Notes: generated from the letters alone by a model not told the origin. A DNA stretch of 64,000 nt from Chryseobacterium sp. G0186 (GCF_003815675.1 NZ_CP033918.1:1116001-1180000); one strand, 5' to 3'. Positions 8,954-19,739 are shown, counted from the first letter of the stretch. A program made the numbers and translations.

Positions 8954-9415
8954 TCACCTGATCGCCCCGGGTCTTCCGAGAATTCTGCGGAGGTAACCTA
9001 GCTGCCCGCTATGATAGATTTCGTGGAGACAAAGTGTAGAAATATCCTTAATATTATCCGGATTAAAGCTTTCCATACTATTTAATTTTGCTTGCAGTTT
9101 TTCCTGCGATTGTTTGAAATATGATTTTAATTCTTCAAAACTAACAAATTCAGCTTTCCTATTCCAAGCGATTTCTCCTCTGTTATAGCATGAAAATTGT
9201 TCATTATTCCAGATGGATTCTTCTCCCAGAATATTCAGAAATGCATTTCTTATATAGATCATATGCCCGAGGATCCAATTCATACAATTGGCCTCGTCAT
9301 TAGGAAAAATCATGGATTCTTCATTGGTTATTCCCTCAATATTCAGAAATACCACTATTGCAGTACTGGATACCTGGTTTTTCACCAATTCTATTTCATT
9401 TGACTTTGCTTCCAT
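8954..9415 (-). CDS. DinB-like four-helix protein
   Basis: A 153-aa member of the same DinB superfamily as its neighbour. Metal-ligand-type histidines are visible in NWILGHMIYIRNAF and in LCLHEIYHSGQLGYLRRILGRPG; the HEIYHxGQ motif is the classic one. It keeps three histidines, so metal binding is plausible. It lies 30 bases downstream of a VOC gene and 69 bases upstream of the second DinB gene, consistent with one leftward unit. Confidence 0.85.
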   Translation of the reverse strand: MEAKSNEIELVKNQVSSTAIVVFLNIEGITNEESMIFPNDEANCMNWILGHMIYIRNAFLNILGEESIWNNEQFSCYNRGEIAWNRKAEFVSFEELKSYFKQSQEKLQAKLNSMESFNPDNIKDISTLCLHEIYHSGQLGYLRRILGRPGAIR

Positions 9416-9445
9416 ACTTCTAATGTGATGTTTAAGGTTGATGAA

Positions 9446-9856
9446 TTATTCTGTAGGAAGCTGGGAAGCATCTGCATACATGACCTCCCACTGATGTCCG
9501 TCAATATCAGCAAAGGCACTCTGGTACATCCATCCGTGATCCATAGGTTCACTGTATTTTGAACCTCCATTTTCAATGGCTGTTTTGATGATCCAGTCTA
9601 CTTCTTCACGGCTTTCTACCCCAATAGCCAAAAGTACCTGTGTGGTATCTCCTTTAGCAAAAGGTCTGTTGGTAAAGGTTTGAAAAAATTCTTCTTTCAG
9701 AAACATGGCGTAGATATGATCTTCCTTCATCACTACACATAGGGCCTTATCATCTGAAAACTGTTCGTTAATGGAAAAGCCAAGTGTTGTCCAAAAGGCT
9801 CTGGTTTTTGGTACGTCTTTTATAGGTAAATTGACATAGATTTGATTGATTTTCAT
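9446..9856 (-). CDS. VOC family protein (glyoxalase-like)
   Basis: A VOC protein of 136 aa when started at the ATG at 9856 (MKINQIYVNLPIKDV). An upstream ATG at 9898 would add 14 residues but lies upstream of the predicted transcription start, because a -7 box occupies 9887-9894; the shorter start is therefore chosen. The domain has TRAFWTTLGFSINEQFSD and, near the end, FADIDGHQWEVMYAD, which is typical of glyoxalase-like proteins. No substrate is known. It heads the unit with the two DinB genes and the hydrolase. Confidence 0.87.
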   Translation of the reverse strand: MKINQIYVNLPIKDVPKTRAFWTTLGFSINEQFSDDKALCVVMKEDHIYAMFLKEEFFQTFTNRPFAKGDTTQVLLAIGVESREEVDWIIKTAIENGGSKYSEPMDHGWMYQSAFADIDGHQWEVMYADASQLPTE

Positions 9857-9886
9857 TTTAATAATTTTTGGTGTTAAACTGTAAAC

Positions 9887-9915
9887 CAAAATTACCAAGG
9901 TACAATGAAAATCAA
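9887..9915 (-). promoter_or_regulatory. Bacteroidota-type promoter of the VOC/DinB unit
   Basis: On the minus strand TTG (9915-9913), an 18-base spacer and TAATTTTG (9894-9887) match the flavobacterial TTG-N17-23-TAnnTTTG promoter. Transcription would begin near 9880, upstream of the chosen start codon. Confidence 0.6.
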
Positions 9916-9933
9916 CTTGCCATAAGGCAAGAT

Positions 9934-10524
9934 TTAATTTTTCTTGGGATGGGACACCAATTCTTTACGAATCCTACTCAGTGAAGTGTCTGTAACTCCC
10001 AGGTAGGAAGCAATCTGCTTCAACGGAGCAAATTGTATTACTTTGGATTTCTGCTCCAGAAGGTTCAGGTATCTTTTGGTGGCGGAAAGGGTAAACATTT
10101 CTACAGACCGCTGTTTGTACGCAAAGAGTTCCTTAGACATCCAGGACCTGCCCCATTCTCTTAGGTTAGGAATTTTATGGAATAATTCCTGAAAGATATC
10201 ATAATCGAGCTTCCAGCATTCACAGTCTGTGATGCAGACAATGTTTTCCTGAGACGGAACTCTCTGAAACATTGATAATACCTCAATAATAACTTCATTT
10301 TCGACAAAAAAATGGGTGGTTACCTCATTTCCATTAAAGTCGTTTACAAATGAACGGGCCAATCCGCTATCCAGAATATAGTATTCGTTGGCAGTCTTTC
10401 CTTCTTCAAGAATGAATTCCCCTTTTTGAAATGATGTTTTCTCATGTGCCTGAAATATTTCCTCAAGCTCTTCTGGAAAGAAAAACGGGAAATCATAGCA
10501 AATTTCTAAGGATTTATTGGTCAT
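9934..10524 (-). CDS. Crp/Fnr family transcriptional regulator
   Basis: A 196-aa regulator with a cyclic-nucleotide-binding beta-roll at about residues 20-125 (GEFILEEGKTANEYYILDSGLARSF) and a C-terminal helix-turn-helix at about 165-190 (LKQIASYLGVTDTSLSRIRKEL). The HTH pattern 'IASYLGxTxxSLSRIRK' is shared by the two other Crp-type proteins in this window. It lies directly upstream of the VOC/DinB/hydrolase unit on the same strand, which suggests local control. Effector unknown. Confidence 0.9.
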   Translation of the reverse strand: MTNKSLEICYDFPFFFPEELEEIFQAHEKTSFQKGEFILEEGKTANEYYILDSGLARSFVNDFNGNEVTTHFFVENEVIIEVLSMFQRVPSQENIVCITDCECWKLDYDIFQELFHKIPNLREWGRSWMSKELFAYKQRSVEMFTLSATKRYLNLLEQKSKVIQFAPLKQIASYLGVTDTSLSRIRKELVSHPKKN

Positions 10525-10681
10525 CAGGTCATTTTTTAAGACTTTAAAAATAGAATTTTTAATTGAATTAAAGATAGTAATTATTAAACAAAGTGGCTTT
10601 CCACTTATTTTAAATCACATATTCTGTTGAATGTAAAAGAACTTGATAGACATCATTAATTAAACAGGTGTTTTTGTATTT

Positions 10682-10737
10682 TTAACCACCCGTCAAAAAT
10701 TCTTTGAATTTTTGACACCCCTCTAGAGGATGGGAAT
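10682..10737 (+). repeat. CCACCCGTC...CACCCCTC palindromic element, copy A
   Basis: This solo copy reads TTAACCACCCGTC, then an AAAAATTC/GAATTTTT palindrome, then GACACCCCTCTAGAGGATGGGAAT. It matches the two copies that frame the DUF559 gene at 34597-34660 and 35081-35141. A separate small hairpin, TGTTTGTC/GACAAACA, follows at 10749-10770. Together they fill the 295-base gap between the Crp and DUF763 genes. Confidence 0.8.
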
Positions 10738-10819
10738 AGTTATACCTCTGTTTGTCTTTATGACAAACACAGTAAGATTCTTTTAAATAGAGATCATAAG
10801 ATGAGCTTTTGATCTCAGC

Positions 10820-12031
10820 TTAAAATAGGGATAATTGAATGGACTGGGGAGCATTGGGTTTCTGCGCATCACCAAATACCGTTTTACCACCAAAACGCCA
10901 CGAATTTTGCCTTTCTTCTTCAATAACATCCTGAATATCGAAATCCGGAGTAAAATCTTTTTCGGCAGTGGTTACGATCTGATGAAGTTTATTTAAGGTA
11001 TTCAGTTTATCTGAATTTCCAAGCTTAGACTTTTCTATTCCTCTTTTTAGGATGCTGATACTCTCATCATAGGTTTGGGTAGGAACAGGGAAAGGATGTC
11101 CGTCTTTACCTCCATGAGCAAAGGAAAATCTTGCAGGATCGGTAAATCTGGCCGGAGCACCGTGGATCACCTCACTCACCAACGCCAGGGATTGCATTGT
11201 TCTGGGTCCTACTCCTTCTAACATCAACAGATCTTCAAAATTCTGTGGCTGTTGTTCACGGGTCACATATAAAAGCGCACCCAATCTCTTAAGATCAACA
11301 TCAGAAGCCTGAACATCATGATGCGCAGGAAGAATCAATCTTGAAAAATCCTTCATCACGTCTATGGAATCTGTGTGCGAAATATCCAGAATTCCCTTTC
11401 TGTTTGCTGAAGCTTCAGAATCGGTAAGATTCAAGATAAGTCCTTTGGAAATTCCATTGATTCCTGTGTGGGGTTCTTCTACAAATGAGGTTATATTTTC
11501 TGAATGCCAGTGGTAGCGTCTTGCTGTACCGTCAGATTCGTGCATTCCCTGCTGAATAACACTCCAGTTTCCATTATCTGACAGAACAAAATTATGCAGA
11601 TACAGTTGATAGCCATCCTGAATAGCCGTATTGTCTACCTTGGCAGAAAGTTTACTGGCTCTTACCAGTTCTGTTCCGTTTAAACCTGTTTTTTCAGCAA
11701 TCTGAATGAGTTCTGCCGGGGTTTCTCTCGAAAATTTTCCTTTTCCGCCACAAATATAAAGGCCCAGTGACTGAGAATTGGGATTAATGGAACGCTTCAA
11801 AGCCCCCATTACGGAAGTGGTAATTCCTGAGGAATGCCAGTCCATCCCCATTACTGCTCCAAAGCTTTGGAACCAAAACGGGTCTGCCAACCGGCGAAGC
11901 ACTTCATCTTTACCATAATCCATTAAAATCACTTCAACAATGGAAAGTCCAAGAATAGACATACGCTCATACAGCCAAGGTGGTACTTTGCCATAGTGTA
12001 AGGGTAAATCTGCTGTTCCTGAACGTTTCAT
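10820..12031 (-). CDS. DUF763 family protein
   Basis: A 403-aa protein of the DUF763 family, recognised by the N-terminal MKRSGTADLPLHYGKVPPWL and by GLYICGGKGKFSRETP. The family is widespread in archaea and some bacteria; its biochemical role is not established. LEGVGPRTMQSLALVSEVIHG at about 285-305 looks like a helix-hairpin-helix DNA-binding motif, and FAHGGKDGHPFPVP follows it. A nucleic-acid role is therefore possible but inferred. It is a single leftward gene. Confidence 0.88.
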   Translation of the reverse strand: MKRSGTADLPLHYGKVPPWLYERMSILGLSIVEVILMDYGKDEVLRRLADPFWFQSFGAVMGMDWHSSGITTSVMGALKRSINPNSQSLGLYICGGKGKFSRETPAELIQIAEKTGLNGTELVRASKLSAKVDNTAIQDGYQLYLHNFVLSDNGNWSVIQQGMHESDGTARRYHWHSENITSFVEEPHTGINGISKGLILNLTDSEASANRKGILDISHTDSIDVMKDFSRLILPAHHDVQASDVDLKRLGALLYVTREQQPQNFEDLLMLEGVGPRTMQSLALVSEVIHGAPARFTDPARFSFAHGGKDGHPFPVPTQTYDESISILKRGIEKSKLGNSDKLNTLNKLHQIVTTAEKDFTPDFDIQDVIEEERQNSWRFGGKTVFGDAQKPNAPQSIQLSLF

Positions 12032-12115
12032 TGGTAATTTGAAAACGTAAAGGTAGGATTATTAATCTTAAATTTTAATGATTTGAATCAATAATCAACC
12101 TGTTGAAACAATCCA

Positions 12116-12205
12116 CTATTTAATGAGTTTTGTAAATGAAAAGCATTTTATGCTGTCCCGAAGTTCTTCAGGAGGTTCAAATTCCCGATGTATTGTTGAG
12201 ACCAT
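12116..12205 (-). pseudogene. Remnant of an AraC-type regulator N-terminus
   Basis: A 29-codon ATG-to-TAG frame reads MVSTIHREFEPPEELRDSIKCF before diverging. The REFEPPEELRDSIKCF stretch resembles the N-terminal domain of AraC regulators that begin with 'R-E-x-x-P-x-x-x-L-x-x-x-V-x-C-F/Y-W'. No HTH part is present. It is best read as a leftover of a deleted regulator gene; a genuine tiny peptide is less likely. Confidence 0.45.
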
Positions 12206-12234
12206 TGTGAATACGTTATATCGTTCGAACAGGT

Positions 12235-12630
12235 TTAACTAAATTGTAAAGCTCCATGTTTTACTTCATCAAATTTCTCATTGAAGATCATTTTATTTCC
12301 AAAAGGATCATTGACTGTAAAAGATACAGCATCGTAAAACGTTTTTTCGAGACCGGGGCGATTATATTTGTAGTTTTTATCAATCAGTTCTCTGTGATAG
12401 TCTGCAACTCCCTCTCCCCAGATGAAAACACTGCTTCCCGGACTTGCATCTCCGTGGTGTTCACTCAGATGAAGAATTACATTTTCTTTTTTCACCTCTA
12501 TGTAAACTGGGAAATTTTCTTCAAATCGGTGTTCCCATACGATCTCAAAACCTAACCAGTCGATATAAAATTCAAGTGTTTTCTGATAGTCGAAAATTCT
12601 GAGTACAGGAATGATATGATCTGCTTTCAT
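12235..12630 (-). CDS. Glyoxalase superfamily protein (bleomycin-resistance-like)
   Basis: A 131-aa VOC protein that resembles Ble-type and related glyoxalase proteins: HIIPVLRIFDYQKTLEFYIDWLGF, VILHLSEHHGDASPGSSVFI and FTVNDPFGNKMIFNE are in order. The LSEHHGDASPG loop is characteristic of this subgroup. Drug binding cannot be claimed from sequence. Its ATG lies 13 bases beyond the stop of the VOC gene at 12644, so the two are one unit. Confidence 0.85.
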   Translation of the reverse strand: MKADHIIPVLRIFDYQKTLEFYIDWLGFEIVWEHRFEENFPVYIEVKKENVILHLSEHHGDASPGSSVFIWGEGVADYHRELIDKNYKYNRPGLEKTFYDAVSFTVNDPFGNKMIFNEKFDEVKHGALQFS

Positions 12631-12643
12631 AGTATTATTGGAT

Positions 12644-12991
12644 TTATTGGTGAGAAAGAATATTAATTAATTTACCAAACGGATCTTTTACAAAGAACCT
12701 GCGAACACCCCAGTCTTCATTGGTGATCTCATAAGTAATTTCAAAGCCTGCTTTCTTCATTTTATCGTAAATGTCGTCCACCTGATCCACTTCAATGGAA
12801 AGATCCGGAACTTCGGTATCATTTCCACCCTGTTCAGCAAAACTGATTTGCACTTTTGTCTCTTCATCATTTCCCAAGGTCCTGATCCAGCCATGATCCA
12901 TCAAAACATCAAGTTCTAAAATGTCCTGATAAAAGAGACTGGATCCCGAGAGATCATTGGTTTTTATATTGGCTACGATTCTTTTTACCAT
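12644..12991 (-). CDS. VOC family protein
   Basis: A 115-aa VOC protein with NIKTNDLSGSSLFYQDILEL at the N-terminus and FFVKDPFGKLINILSH at the C-terminus. It is short but complete for one babbab module pair. The region 'YEITNEDWGVRRFFVKDPFG' is a common signature of the glyoxalase/dioxygenase-like branch. It is co-transcribed with the glyoxalase gene 13 bases downstream. No substrate is known. Confidence 0.85.
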   Translation of the reverse strand: MVKRIVANIKTNDLSGSSLFYQDILELDVLMDHGWIRTLGNDEETKVQISFAEQGGNDTEVPDLSIEVDQVDDIYDKMKKAGFEITYEITNEDWGVRRFFVKDPFGKLINILSHQ

Positions 12992-13007
12992 TTCGATGTA
13001 TGTTCAT

Positions 13008-13050
13008 AAAAAAAGCCCTGTGAAAATACTTAAAATTTTCCAGAGCTTTC
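13008..13050 (-). terminator. Intrinsic terminator after the alpha/beta hydrolase gene
   Basis: On the minus strand, AGCTCTGGAAAAT and ATTTTCACAGGGCT pair (one bulge, one mismatch) and are followed by TTTTTTT. It separates the hydrolase at 13077 from the VOC pair. Confidence 0.85.
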
Positions 13051-13076
13051 TAAATTCTTTATTCTTATTTTATATT

Positions 13077-13766
13077 TTAGAGCGTAGAAGCCGCTTCCAA
13101 AATCAACTGGGTAACTTCTTCAGGATGTGATGCCAATGAAGCATGTCCTGCATCCAAAGTAATGATCTTTTTAGGCTGCATACGTTCTGCCATTTCTTTT
13201 TCTGTTTCCGCCGGGATCATACGGTCATTCGATGAGATCTGATACCAACTTGGTCTTATTTTCCATGCCGGATCGCCTGCTACGTCCCCAAAACACTGAC
13301 CGTGAATAGGTTTTTGTGCTAATGCCATTACCAATGATTTTTTTTCATCAAGATCCTGAGAAAAAGCGGAATGAAACTCATCGTATTTGATCCACAGGAA
13401 GCCTTTATCATCTGGGTAAATACTTGCTCCACCCGGAGATTCTCTTCTTCCCAATAAAGCACCTAAACTATCTCCTGCATCCGGAGCAAAGGCTGCAATA
13501 TAAACCAATCCGGCAACCTTATCATGATGTCCTGCTCCTGAAATAACAGCCCCTCCATAGGAATGCCCTACCAAAAGGACTTTTCCATCCTGAGCATCAA
13601 TAAGGTCCTTTGTTTTATTAATATCATCCTGAAGTGAAGTTAAAGGGTTCTGAACGCTTCTTACTTTATATCCTGCCTGTACAAGAGACGGGATAACATA
13701 CTGCCAGTGAGAGCCATCTCCCCAGGCTCCGTGTACCAAAATAATGGTTAAATCTTTCTGTTCCAT
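13077..13766 (-). CDS. Alpha/beta hydrolase (EstC/salicylate-esterase-like)
   Basis: A 229-aa lidded-type small hydrolase. VHGAWGDGSHWQYVIP is the oxyanion region, S69 in GHSYGGAVI is the nucleophile, and the histidine is in DAGHASLASHPEEV. This arrangement (HGAW...GHSYGG...GHxSxxSHP) is that of the plant-like esterase family that includes EstC and methylesterases. No signal peptide is seen. It lies between a Crp regulator and a terminator on the same strand. The natural ester substrate is unknown. Confidence 0.88.
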   Translation of the reverse strand: MEQKDLTIILVHGAWGDGSHWQYVIPSLVQAGYKVRSVQNPLTSLQDDINKTKDLIDAQDGKVLLVGHSYGGAVISGAGHHDKVAGLVYIAAFAPDAGDSLGALLGRRESPGGASIYPDDKGFLWIKYDEFHSAFSQDLDEKKSLVMALAQKPIHGQCFGDVAGDPAWKIRPSWYQISSNDRMIPAETEKEMAERMQPKKIITLDAGHASLASHPEEVTQLILEAASTL

Positions 13767-13828
13767 AATGATTATAATTTGATAATAGTAAAGCTACAAT
13801 TTAAAATATCATCAGGCATTAACTTAAG

Positions 13829-14404
13829 TTAATTTATAATTCTACCTCGTATACGACTCAGGGATTGTTCTGTAATCCCCAGGTAACTGGCAATATGTTT
13901 CTGTGCAATCTTCTGGAATAAAAGAGGTTCTTTCTGTAAAAGATTCAAGTATCTGTTTTCTGGGGACAGACATAGGAGATCATCAATTCTTTTTTTGGCA
14001 TCCAGATAAATTTTCTCACTCATTACCCTTCCGAATTTCTGCCAGTATGCTTCTTTTTGATATAATGCCTGCAAATCATCTTTACTCAGCAATAAAATCT
14101 CACAGCTTTCCAACGCCTGAATATTCATATTGGATACAGTATCACAAAGTATGCTTTCATAGTCTGTAAAAAAATCATTTTCAAAATAAAATCCAAAATT
14201 GATTTCCCGGCCCTGATCATTGATATAAAAAGATCTTATCGTTCCTTTTTTAATGAAGCCCAGGTACCTGCATTTTTCACCCTGTTTCAGAAAAAAAGAT
14301 GATTTTAAAAGTCTGGTATTTTTAAGCAGAGCATAAAATTCATCAAAATGCTCCTGATCTACCTGAAATAATTCTCCGTATTTTGTGTAGTGGTCTGACA
14401 TCAT
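13829..14404 (-). CDS. Crp/Fnr family transcriptional regulator
   Basis: A 191-aa regulator with a cNMP-binding roll (FFLKQGEKCRYLGFIKKGTIRSF) and C-terminal HTH (IAQKHIASYLGITEQSLSRIRGR). It lacks the Fnr cysteine set, so it is not an oxygen sensor of that type. It is 62 bases upstream of the esterase gene on the same strand and probably controls it. It is separated from tpx upstream by a clear terminator. Confidence 0.9.
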   Translation of the reverse strand: MMSDHYTKYGELFQVDQEHFDEFYALLKNTRLLKSSFFLKQGEKCRYLGFIKKGTIRSFYINDQGREINFGFYFENDFFTDYESILCDTVSNMNIQALESCEILLLSKDDLQALYQKEAYWQKFGRVMSEKIYLDAKKRIDDLLCLSPENRYLNLLQKEPLLFQKIAQKHIASYLGITEQSLSRIRGRIIN

Positions 14405-14423
14405 TTAAAGTGTATTTTTATTT

Positions 14424-14458
14424 CAAAAAAAGCCTTGCAAAAAAAATTCACAAGGCTC
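14424..14458 (-). terminator. Intrinsic terminator of tpx
   Basis: On the minus strand, AGCCTTG and CAAGGCT form a 7-bp stem around an AT-rich loop, followed by TTTTTTTG. It lies 20 bases past the tpx stop. Confidence 0.85.
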
Positions 14459-14477
14459 TTTACAAGGTTTATCTCTA

Positions 14478-14981
14478 TTATTGATTCAGTGCTGAAAGCG
14501 CTGCATCATAATTAGGTTCATTTGCAATTTCAGAAACCTGTTCTGTATAAATTACTTTATTGTTTTCATCGGTAACAATTACTGCACGGCTTAGCAATCC
14601 TTTTAAAGGAGAATCTGTGATCGTTACTTCATAGTCATCACCAAAGCTGCTTCTGAAATCAGAAAGAGTCTCTACATTGTTTAATCCCTCAGCTGCACAG
14701 AATCTTCCTAACGCGAACGGAAGATCTTTAGAAACGTTAATTACCACTGCATTATCCAGTTTTGAAGCTTCTTCATTGAATTTTCTGCTGGAAGCAGCAC
14801 ATGTTGGCGTATCAATACTTGGAAAGATATTGAATACTTTTTTCTTACCTTCAAAGGTTTCAAGCGTCTTTACATTCAGCCCTGAATCTACTAAGGCAAA
14901 ATCTTTAACGGTAGTTCCTACTGATGGTAATGTTCCTATTGTGTGTACTTCGTTTCCTTTTAAAGTGATTGTCGTTGACAT
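14478..14981 (-). CDS. tpx: Thiol peroxidase (Tpx), cytoplasmic
   Basis: A 167-aa atypical 2-Cys peroxiredoxin. C61 in FPSIDTPTCAASS is the peroxidatic cysteine and C95 in LGRFCAAEG the resolving one, the same numbering as E. coli Tpx. Length and the DSPLKGLLSRAV motif also match. It reduces alkyl hydroperoxides and H2O2 using thioredoxin. No signal peptide is present, in contrast to the exported paralogue at 29612. It is divergent from icd. Confidence 0.95.
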   Translation of the reverse strand: MSTTITLKGNEVHTIGTLPSVGTTVKDFALVDSGLNVKTLETFEGKKKVFNIFPSIDTPTCAASSRKFNEEASKLDNAVVINVSKDLPFALGRFCAAEGLNNVETLSDFRSSFGDDYEVTITDSPLKGLLSRAVIVTDENNKVIYTEQVSEIANEPNYDAALSALNQ

Positions 14982-15106
14982 AATATTTATTTTTTTAGTT
15001 TTTCAAATTTAATGAAAATAGATATTTTTTCTGTGCAATTAAGGTTAAATTAATCTTAAAGTGAAAAATCTAGGCTTAGTATTCATCCCAAAATTTAAAT
15101 TTTAAC

Positions 15107-15114
15107 TAAATTTG
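15107..15114 (+). promoter_or_regulatory. -7 box of the icd promoter
   Basis: TAAATTTG matches the TAnnTTTG consensus 35 bases upstream of the icd ATG. No convincing TTG -33 element is seen. Confidence 0.45.
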
Positions 15115-15125
15115 TGGGACTTTAA

Positions 15126-17369
<2,244 letters not shown>

Positions 17370-17391
17370 TTTCTGATCCTGATATATAAAT

Positions 17392-17421
17392 GAAAAGCTC
17401 CTTGCAAAAGGAGCTTTTTTT
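17392..17421 (+). terminator. Intrinsic terminator of icd
   Basis: AAAAGCTCCTT and AAGGAGCTTTT form an 11-bp stem with a tight GCAA-containing loop, followed by a T-run, 22 bases past the icd stop. Confidence 0.92.
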
Positions 17422-17433
17422 ATATTCTATGAA

Positions 17434-17504
17434 AATAAGTTTTGGCTAAAGCCTGGCGAATAATTTTTATAATGAAAGTGGGCTAAAGTCCACTCCTATT
17501 GAAT
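17434..17504 (+). repeat. GGCTAAAGCC interspersed repeat, copy 1
   Basis: AATAAGTTTTGGCTAAAGCC is followed after 26 bases by GTGGGCTAAAGTCCACTCCTATTGAAT. It shares layout and ends with the copies at 20783, 30981, 42082 (inverted), 49524 and 49678. Confidence 0.85.
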
Positions 17505-17551
17505 ATTATTTACTATTCATTATCAAATAGGTATGTTGCAGTCAATTTTTA

Positions 17552-18544
17552 CTAATTCATAAAACTTTCCGGGATCCATTCAAATGCGTCCGTTTTTTTC
17601 TTTGTAAAGCCTAGTCCCGGCCATGGCAAATGACAGGCAAAGGCTCTCGTTTTGGTATCAGCTAACTGTTGAAGAAGTTTTTTTCTTGAAGCCGTAGCGA
17701 TATCCAGATCTGTATCTCCGGAAAATCCCCAGTCAGGATGAGGAAAAAGTATAACATCGGAATGAATAAGGTCTGCAATATACATGAGCTTTTCATTCCC
17801 TGAAGAGATTGTGGTCACTGTTAACCCCGGAGTATGCCCGGGAGCCAATTGAAAGCTGAAATAATTATACAGCGTATTATTTAAATCGTAGAATTTCAGT
17901 TTAGGCTGAATGGTCTTTAATATATTCTGAAGAGCCGGAATAATTTGGTTGAGAGCTTCAGGTTTTGCTTTCAGAGCGCCATTATTAAAGTCTTTAAGGG
18001 AAGCTTTCATCCAGAAATCATATTCAGTTTTTGAAATAAAAATGGCAGCATTAGGAAAAACAAGATTATTCTGTTTATCCAATACCCCACCAATGTGATC
18101 AGGATGTGCATGGGAAATAAAGATATCGGTAATATCTTTTGCCGCAAATCCGGCTTTTTGAAGACTTTTTAATAAGAATCCGGTTCTTTCATCGGCAAAA
18201 ATCCCCATTCCGGCATCCATTAAGATCAGCTTATCCTTTGTCTTGATAAGTAATACATTCATCGCCAAGTCAATATAATGATCTGACCGGAAATTATCTT
18301 TAAGAATGGTCTTCATCTCTGCGACATTTCCTCTCGGAGCAAATGAATTCAGGTCTTCTTCATGAATATATCCATCGGTAAGGATGTACAATTCCAGTTC
18401 ACCAAGTTTAATTTTTTTAAACCCCGAAAGATCATCTTCCTTTTTTACTGAAACATTTCCTGTCTCTGCAAAAACATTGGAAAAAGGAATCAAACTTAAT
18501 GTTCCCGCCAGTAAACCGCCTTTTAATAAGTCTCTTCTGTTCAT
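17552..18544 (-). CDS. MBL-fold metallohydrolase with Tat-type signal
   Basis: A 330-aa enzyme beginning MNRRDLLKGGLLAGTLSLIP, a twin-arginine signal that sends the folded protein across the inner membrane. The metal motif HAHPDHIGG (H-x-H-x-D-H) sits near residue 145, and further ligands fall in GHTPG and in the C-terminal HLPWPG. The family includes quorum-quenching lactonases and other hydrolases with two zinc ions, and the substrate cannot be told here. It is a lone leftward gene following the AKR terminator. Confidence 0.88.
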   Translation of the reverse strand: MNRRDLLKGGLLAGTLSLIPFSNVFAETGNVSVKKEDDLSGFKKIKLGELELYILTDGYIHEEDLNSFAPRGNVAEMKTILKDNFRSDHYIDLAMNVLLIKTKDKLILMDAGMGIFADERTGFLLKSLQKAGFAAKDITDIFISHAHPDHIGGVLDKQNNLVFPNAAIFISKTEYDFWMKASLKDFNNGALKAKPEALNQIIPALQNILKTIQPKLKFYDLNNTLYNYFSFQLAPGHTPGLTVTTISSGNEKLMYIADLIHSDVILFPHPDWGFSGDTDLDIATASRKKLLQQLADTKTRAFACHLPWPGLGFTKKKTDAFEWIPESFMN

Positions 18545-18660
18545 AATTTAAATGGTGTTTCTTAATTTTTATGATAACCAAAATAACATTCCCTGATATG
18601 GAATGCTATTTTTAACAATGGTTATTATTCTGAATTTTGTAATCGTTATCCTGATACAGC

Positions 18661-18700
18661 AAAAAAACTGAGTCTCTGATATCATCAGAAACCCAGTTTA
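18661..18700 (-). terminator. Intrinsic terminator of the aldo/keto reductase gene
   Basis: On the minus strand ACTGGGTTTCTGAT and ATCAGAGACTCAGT pair with two mismatches and lead into TTTTTTT. Confidence 0.85.
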
Positions 18701-18710
18701 AGTATAGTCT

Positions 18711-19712
18711 TTAGTTGTTTACTAATTTCATTGAGCCTTCATTATATCGTTCTCCTACATTCGGATATTTTTTTAAAATGGCATCAATAGTCTCCAGATC
18801 AGATTGGGAAAGGTCAATAGTTGCGGCAGCAATATTTTCTTCCAGATATTTGATTCGCTTGGTCCCCGGAATCGGAATAATATCCTCTCCTTGATTCAAT
18901 ACCCATGCTAATGCCAATTGAGTCCCTTTTACTCCTTTGGAAGCAGCAAATTCATTGATCTCATTCGCTAGCTTGGTATTATTTTCAAGATATTCCTGTT
19001 GGTAACGAGGTAATGATTTTCTGAAATCATCGTCTCCCAGATTTTGCACTTCATTGATATTGGCAAAAAGCCCTCTTGCCAACGGTGAATAAGGAACGAG
19101 AGAAATCCCCAGATTTCTGATGGTTGGCAAAATCTCGTTCTCAACATCTTTGGTAAGGATAGAATATTCTGATTGTAAAGCCGCAATGGGATGAATTTTA
19201 TTAGCTTTTCTGATTGATTCTGCTGACGCTTCAGACAATCCGATATATTTTACTTTTCCTGCTTTTACGAGTTCTGCCATTGCCCCTACCGTCTCTTCTA
19301 CAGGAACATTTGGATCTACACGATGAGCATAATACAGGTCTATGGTATCAATTTTTAACCGTTGAAGACTTAAATCCACAGCTTGTTTGATCCATTCCGG
19401 AGATCCGTCAAAATAAGTACCTGGAGCACCGCTGTGACTGGCTTTCCCGTCCTTAAACCTAAATCCGAATTTTGTTGCAATGAAAATCTTATCTCTGTTG
19501 GGTACTAAAACCTTGGAAATCAGTTTTTCATTTTCTCCATTGGCATACATATCTGCAGTATCCCAAAAGTTAACCCCTAAATCTAATGCTCTGTGTAAGG
19601 TATTGATACTTTCCTGTTCGTCAGCAGGTCCATAAGCAAAGCTCATCCCCATACAACCTAAGCCAATAGCAGAAAGTTGTTCACCGGTGTTTCCTAATTT
19701 TCTAAATTTCAT
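18711..19712 (-). CDS. Aldo/keto reductase
   Basis: A TIM-barrel NADPH-dependent oxidoreductase, 333 aa from the ATG at 19712 (MKFRKLGNTGEQL). The longer frame to 19742 is rejected because a -7 box at 19740-19747 would place transcription inside it. Catalytic residues are visible: D-x-x-x-Y in WDTADMYANGENE, K in IATKFGF and H in YYAHRVDP. IPIPGTKRIKYLEEN binds the 2'-phosphate of NADPH. It resembles the YajO/Tas-like branch acting on aldehydes. The AraC regulator upstream likely regulates it. Confidence 0.92.
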   Translation of the reverse strand: MKFRKLGNTGEQLSAIGLGCMGMSFAYGPADEQESINTLHRALDLGVNFWDTADMYANGENEKLISKVLVPNRDKIFIATKFGFRFKDGKASHSGAPGTYFDGSPEWIKQAVDLSLQRLKIDTIDLYYAHRVDPNVPVEETVGAMAELVKAGKVKYIGLSEASAESIRKANKIHPIAALQSEYSILTKDVENEILPTIRNLGISLVPYSPLARGLFANINEVQNLGDDDFRKSLPRYQQEYLENNTKLANEINEFAASKGVKGTQLALAWVLNQGEDIIPIPGTKRIKYLEENIAAATIDLSQSDLETIDAILKKYPNVGERYNEGSMKLVNN

Positions 19713-19739
19713 GATGGTTTTGATTTTAATTTTACAGGA

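Noticed and set aside
9391..9576. Minus-strand 61-aa frame bridging the VOC and DinB genes
   Set aside because: It is a frame-shifted shadow of both neighbours.
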